This document shows positions 61,361 to 64,000 of a DNA stretch of 64,000 nt, one piece after another (within the stretch, counting starts at the first letter, position 1; every line of letters starts with the position of its first letter). Origin of the DNA: Tipula vernalis (Eukaryota > Arthropoda > Insecta > Diptera > Tipulidae); assembly GCA_958295665.1 (NCBI GenBank), contig OY282558.1, forward strand, positions 133,600,701-133,664,700. The letters run 5' to 3'. The notes beneath the pieces are model-generated. The model saw nothing but the letters and a program-made list of their open reading frames with translations, did not search any database and was not told the DNA's origin. Both the position numbers and the translations under genes were made by a program.

Positions 61361-61598
61361 GACTATCTCGGTGGTTGTATAGTATTTGTAGCAATACTAA
61401 CGGCCTTAGTGACGGCACATCTTAATCCGTCTAGTGCAATACCATCATTAACAGGCTTGGCTATAAATTATACACTACTCATTCCAATCTATTTGAATTG
61501 GGTCGTCAAGCTCTTGACCGATATGGAAATGTATGTTGGTGCAATGGAACGAATCCATTTGTATATGAATGACGGTAACCACCGAAAGCAGATGATTT
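61361..61598 (+). CDS. Sur: Sur exon k: last TMD2 helices
   Basis: Residues 959-1038, acceptor atttcag, donor gtaagc. Two membrane segments (GGCIVFVAILTALVT and LAINYTLLIPIYLNWVV) are followed by TDMEMYVGAMERIH, matching ADMELQLGAVKRIH of SUR. The open frame runs 14 bases into the intron, but only the gtaagc donor keeps the alignment. Confidence 0.92.
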
Positions 61599-61660
61599 GT
61601 AAGCATACATAATTTATTACAAATTACAATCTTTCATAATTACTTATTTTGATTTGGTAG

Positions 61661-61788
61661 ACAAAACAGTTCCAATATCATGGCCGCAGCGGGGTGATAT
61701 ACATTTCGAGAATATTTCATTGCGATACGAAAACCAGAAGGAGAATGTAATTAGTAATTTTAATTTGCACATACCAGCTGGACAGAAG
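61661..61788 (+). CDS. Sur: Sur exon l: start of NBD2
   Basis: Residues 1038-1080, acceptor ttggtag, donor gtaaga. It encodes WPQRGDIHFENISLRY, with the NBD2 A-loop Tyr, then IPAGQK immediately before Walker A. SUR has WPDQGKIQIQNLSVRY here. Confidence 0.92.
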
Positions 61789-61863
61789 GTAAGATTTAGT
61801 GCTATATGGTATCCCTTAGTGTCATATGGCAAACAATTATTGTTTAAACTATTTTATTTCCAG

Positions 61864-62149
61864 ATTGGAATTGTTGGTCGCACTGGTAGCGGAAAATCAT
61901 CGTTAGCTCTCTCTTTATTTGGCGTGCTAAATATAACCGAGGGCCGTATACTAATCGATGATGTTGACATTTCAACAATTCATGTTGATGAATTACGTTC
62001 CCGCCTTTCGATTATACCACAAGATGTGGTACTATTTCAAGGAACGGTACGTGAAAATTTAGATCCCCGTGGCCATTATACCGACTTAGAGCTGTGGAAT
62101 TGTTTAGTGACAGCCCAACTTAAAGATGTTATCAAAACAACTGGACTAG
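61864..62149 (+). CDS. Sur: Sur exon m: NBD2 Walker A and Q-loop
   Basis: Residues 1081-1176, acceptor ttccag, donor gtataa. Walker A is GRTGSGKSS (61876-61902). The Q-loop run LRSRLSIIPQDVVLFQGT matches the SUR segment LRSRLSIILQDPVLFSGT, and VRENLDPRG follows. It ends in phase 1 within an Asp codon. Confidence 0.93.
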
Positions 62150-62208
62150 GTATAAATATTATTCATATGGTAACGAGTTTTATTTGTGACCTCTTACTGT
62201 ATACGTAG

Positions 62209-62405
62209 ATAATGAATTGGTTGACGGAGGAGCGAGTTTGTGTGCTGGACAACGACAACTATTTTCGCTGGCACGTGCCGTTTTGCGAGGATCCGCATGT
62301 TTGGTGCTGGATGAGGCGACTAGTTCGTTGGACACCATCACAGAAATGGAACTGATTGAGGCGGCAAATAAAGCGTTTCATGGGCGGACTATAATCACAA
62401 TTGCG
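62209..62405 (+). CDS. Sur: Sur exon n: NBD2 signature and Walker B
   Basis: Residues 1176-1241, acceptor acgtag, donor gtacca (weak). The signature reads LCAGQ (62238-62252) where the canonical motif is LSGGQ and vertebrate SUR has FSQGQ; the phosphate-contacting Ser is Cys here. RQLFSLARAVLR follows, then Walker B CLVLDEATSSLD with an intact Asp-Glu pair (62310-62315). Confidence 0.92.
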
Positions 62406-62482
62406 GTACCATACCAAAAAAAATTCCCAAAAAGTTTATAGCACCGACACTTTACAATTTTAATTTTAATTTTTTATTTCAG

Positions 62483-62632
62483 CATCGTCTGTCGACTATA
62501 CTCAACTACGATCGGATTATCGTGCTGGAACATGGTAAAATTATTGAGGATGGTGATCCGAGTGTACTTAAAAATTTGCCAGATAGTAAATTTGCAGCAA
62601 TGCTGAAATCTTCGTCACGGCAATTTTGTTAA
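62483..62632 (+). CDS. Sur: Sur exon o: NBD2 H-loop and C-terminus
   Basis: Residues 1242-1290 and TAA stop at 62630-62632, acceptor tttcag. The exon opens with the H-loop His (IA/HRLSTI), then the typical ABCC tail RIIVLEHGKIIEDGDP. It ends in SSSRQFC. No ER-retention RKR-type motif is visible in this tail. Confidence 0.92.
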   Translation, partial: HRLSTILNYDRIIVLEHGKIIEDGDPSVLKNLPDSKFAAMLKSSSRQFC

Positions 62633-62725
62633 GACGGTGCATTGATATTTTAGTCAAGTACCAGACTTTTAGAATGTTAAGAATATATTTTTTAATTTAA
62701 TTTTTGTATCGTTGAGTCAGTGTCA

Positions 62726-62731
62726 AATAAA
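62726..62731 (+). promoter_or_regulatory. Poly(A) signal AATAAA of Sur
   Basis: A perfect AATAAA lies 94 bases after the stop codon. It is the first canonical hexamer in the 3' flank, which suggests a short 3' UTR. Other, longer 3' ends are possible. Confidence 0.65.
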
Positions 62732-62732
62732 A

Positions 62733-63173
62733 TGTAAAAACAAAATAACTAAAGAATGTGTATTGTTTTACTATAATCTTTGCTCACCAAATCCCAACTC
62801 AATTCCGCTGACCCGAGGCTTTATGATATCAAGTTATGACATTAACATCACTGAATTAGGCCTTAACACCGTAAACACGATTTTTTTTTGTACGTTAATG
62901 TAATTTTAGCAATTAAATCGAAAGTTAGTTATCAAAATTACAAGGAATAATCACAACAAGAACCAAACTCACAAACCACAACAATAACCACAATCTCAAC
63001 CACAATCATAAGCATAAGCACAACTGTAACGAGAACCAAAACCATAACAATTACAATAAATAAAACCACAACTACGACCAAAACCACAATTGCACCTACA
63101 ATGACATCCACATCCATATCGACATCCACATCTAGATCTGCATGGAAATAATTCGCATCCACAACCGTATCCG
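62733..63173. other. 3' flank of Sur, A/C-rich degenerate repeats
   Basis: After the poly(A) signal, 62940-63173 is built from degenerate 'accacaa' and 'cataacc' units that grade into the hexamer array. Nothing coding. Confidence 0.55.
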
Positions 63174-64000
63174 CATCCACATCCACATCTACATCCACAT
63201 CCACATCCACATCCACATCCACATCCACATCCACATCCACATCCACATCCACATCCACATCCACATCCACATCCACATCCACATCCACATCCACATCCAC
63301 ATCCACATCCACATCCACATCCACATCCACATCCACATCCACATCCACATCCACATCCACATCCACATCCACATCCACATCCACATCCACATCCACATCC
63401 ACATCCACATCCACATCCACATCCACATCCACATCCACATCCACATCCACATCCACATCCACATCCACATCCACATCCACATCCACATCCACATCCACAT
63501 CCACATCCACATCCACATCCACATCCACATCCACATCCACATCCACATCCACATCCACATCCACATCCACATCCACATCCACATCCACATCCACATCCAC
63601 ATCCACATCCACATCCACATCCACATCCACATCCACATCCACATCCACATCCACATCCACATCCACATCCACATCCACATCCACATCCACATCCACATCC
63701 ACATCCACATCCACATCCACATCCACATCCACATCCACATCCACATCCACATCCACATCCACATCCACATCCACATCCACATCCACATCCACATCCACAT
63801 CCACATCCACATCCACATCCACATCCACATCCACATCCACATCCACATCCACATCCACATCCACATCCACATCCACATCCACATCCACATCCACATCCAC
63901 ATCCACATCCACATCCACATCCACATCCACATCCACATCCACATCCACATCCACATCCACATCCACATCCACATCCACATCCACATCCACATCCACATCC
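63174..64000. repeat. (ACATCC)n hexanucleotide array
   Basis: From 63191 to the window edge the unit acatcc (ggatgt on the other strand) repeats without a visible change for 810 bases, 135 units, and continues outside. Asp-Val and Met-Trp frames over it are artefacts. Confidence 0.98.

Larger units (their letters stand above)
1878..62632 (+). other. Sur: Sur gene body, 5' end outside window (sulfonylurea receptor, ABCC8/9-like)
   Basis: Fifteen exons with GT-AG borders join in frame into 1290 residues plus stop; residue numbers in the exon entries count from the first base of the first exon seen here. In order: end of TMD1 (1-130), NBD1 (about 245-450), Ser/Arg-rich linker (484-700), TMD2 (about 710-1010) and NBD2 (about 1050-1290). 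The text follows vertebrate SUR1/SUR2 closely, for example EACALKPDIELMPGGD and GERGINLSGGQRQR in NBD1 and GRTGSGKSS in NBD2. In the known family SUR is the plasma-membrane regulatory subunit of K-ATP channels and binds Mg-nucleotides rather than transporting a substrate; that role here is inferred. Vertebrate SURs are about 1580 residues, so TMD0, L0 and the start of TMD1 should lie upstream. Four introns exceed 10 kb and are packed with transposons. Orthology is strongly supported; exact ABCC subtype within insects would need a tree. Confidence 0.9.

Noticed and set aside
62938..63998. Open frames of 352 and 269 residues (Asp-Val and Met-Trp repeats)
   Set aside because: They are translations of a pure hexanucleotide array, with no start context or domain.
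63174..64000. Telomeric repeat
   Set aside because: The unit ACATCC/GGATGT is not the insect TTAGG repeat, and most flies lack telomerase repeats altogether; a satellite is simpler.
1..64000. CRISPR array, phage or defence system
   Set aside because: No spaced direct repeats of the right kind and no cas-like or phage-like genes were seen; the introns and retroelements indicate an animal genome.

Overview
The window is eukaryotic genomic DNA, very probably from a fly (Diptera). It is AT-rich, has short GT-AG exons separated by long introns, and its introns carry BEL, Ty3/gypsy, R1-like, LOA-like, CR1/L2-like and mariner remnants. The dipteran placement is inferred from the host protein and the transposon mix; the species cannot be told from the sequence.

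One host gene crosses the whole window on the + strand. It is a sulfonylurea receptor orthologue (Sur, ABC transporter subfamily C, like vertebrate ABCC8/ABCC9). I assembled 15 coding exons between 1878 and 62632. They join in frame without a stop into a 1290-residue C-terminal part: the end of TMD1, NBD1, a long Ser/Arg-rich linker, TMD2 and NBD2. The N-terminal part (TMD0, linker L0 and the start of TMD1) lies upstream of the window. A poly(A) signal follows the stop by about 95 bases. No second host gene could be supported.

The exons form four clusters (1.9 kb; 25.3-26.4 kb; 37.6-38.0 kb and 48.0-49.2 kb; 60.0-62.6 kb), separated by introns of 23.3, 11.2, 10.0 and 10.8 kb. Intron 1 holds head-to-head LTRs, a complex of large inverted repeats (3.4-6.0 kb), a mariner relic, a gypsy integrase relic, a LINE split by a BEL element (10.2-18.2 kb), and a gypsy element split by a young LINE with an open RT frame (18.2-23.5 kb), followed by a 200-bp hairpin. 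Intron 2 holds an R1-like LINE, GT and C/T simple repeats, a small element with perfect TA flanks, a mariner, and a second inverted-repeat element. The 10.0-kb intron holds a second head-to-head LTR pair and an LOA-like LINE inserted into the gag of the same LTR family. The 10.8-kb intron holds a minisatellite, a foldback element with a mariner-like element in its loop, and a degenerate gypsy element. Downstream of the gene a pure hexanucleotide array (ACATCC)n runs off the window.

I found no operon, CRISPR array, phage or other dedicated novel system. The observations most worth a second look are the altered ATPase motifs of the Sur protein, an inverted duplication with 55-bp direct-repeat flanks inside the BEL element, the recurring head-to-head LTR pairs, and several uncatalogued hairpin or foldback elements.
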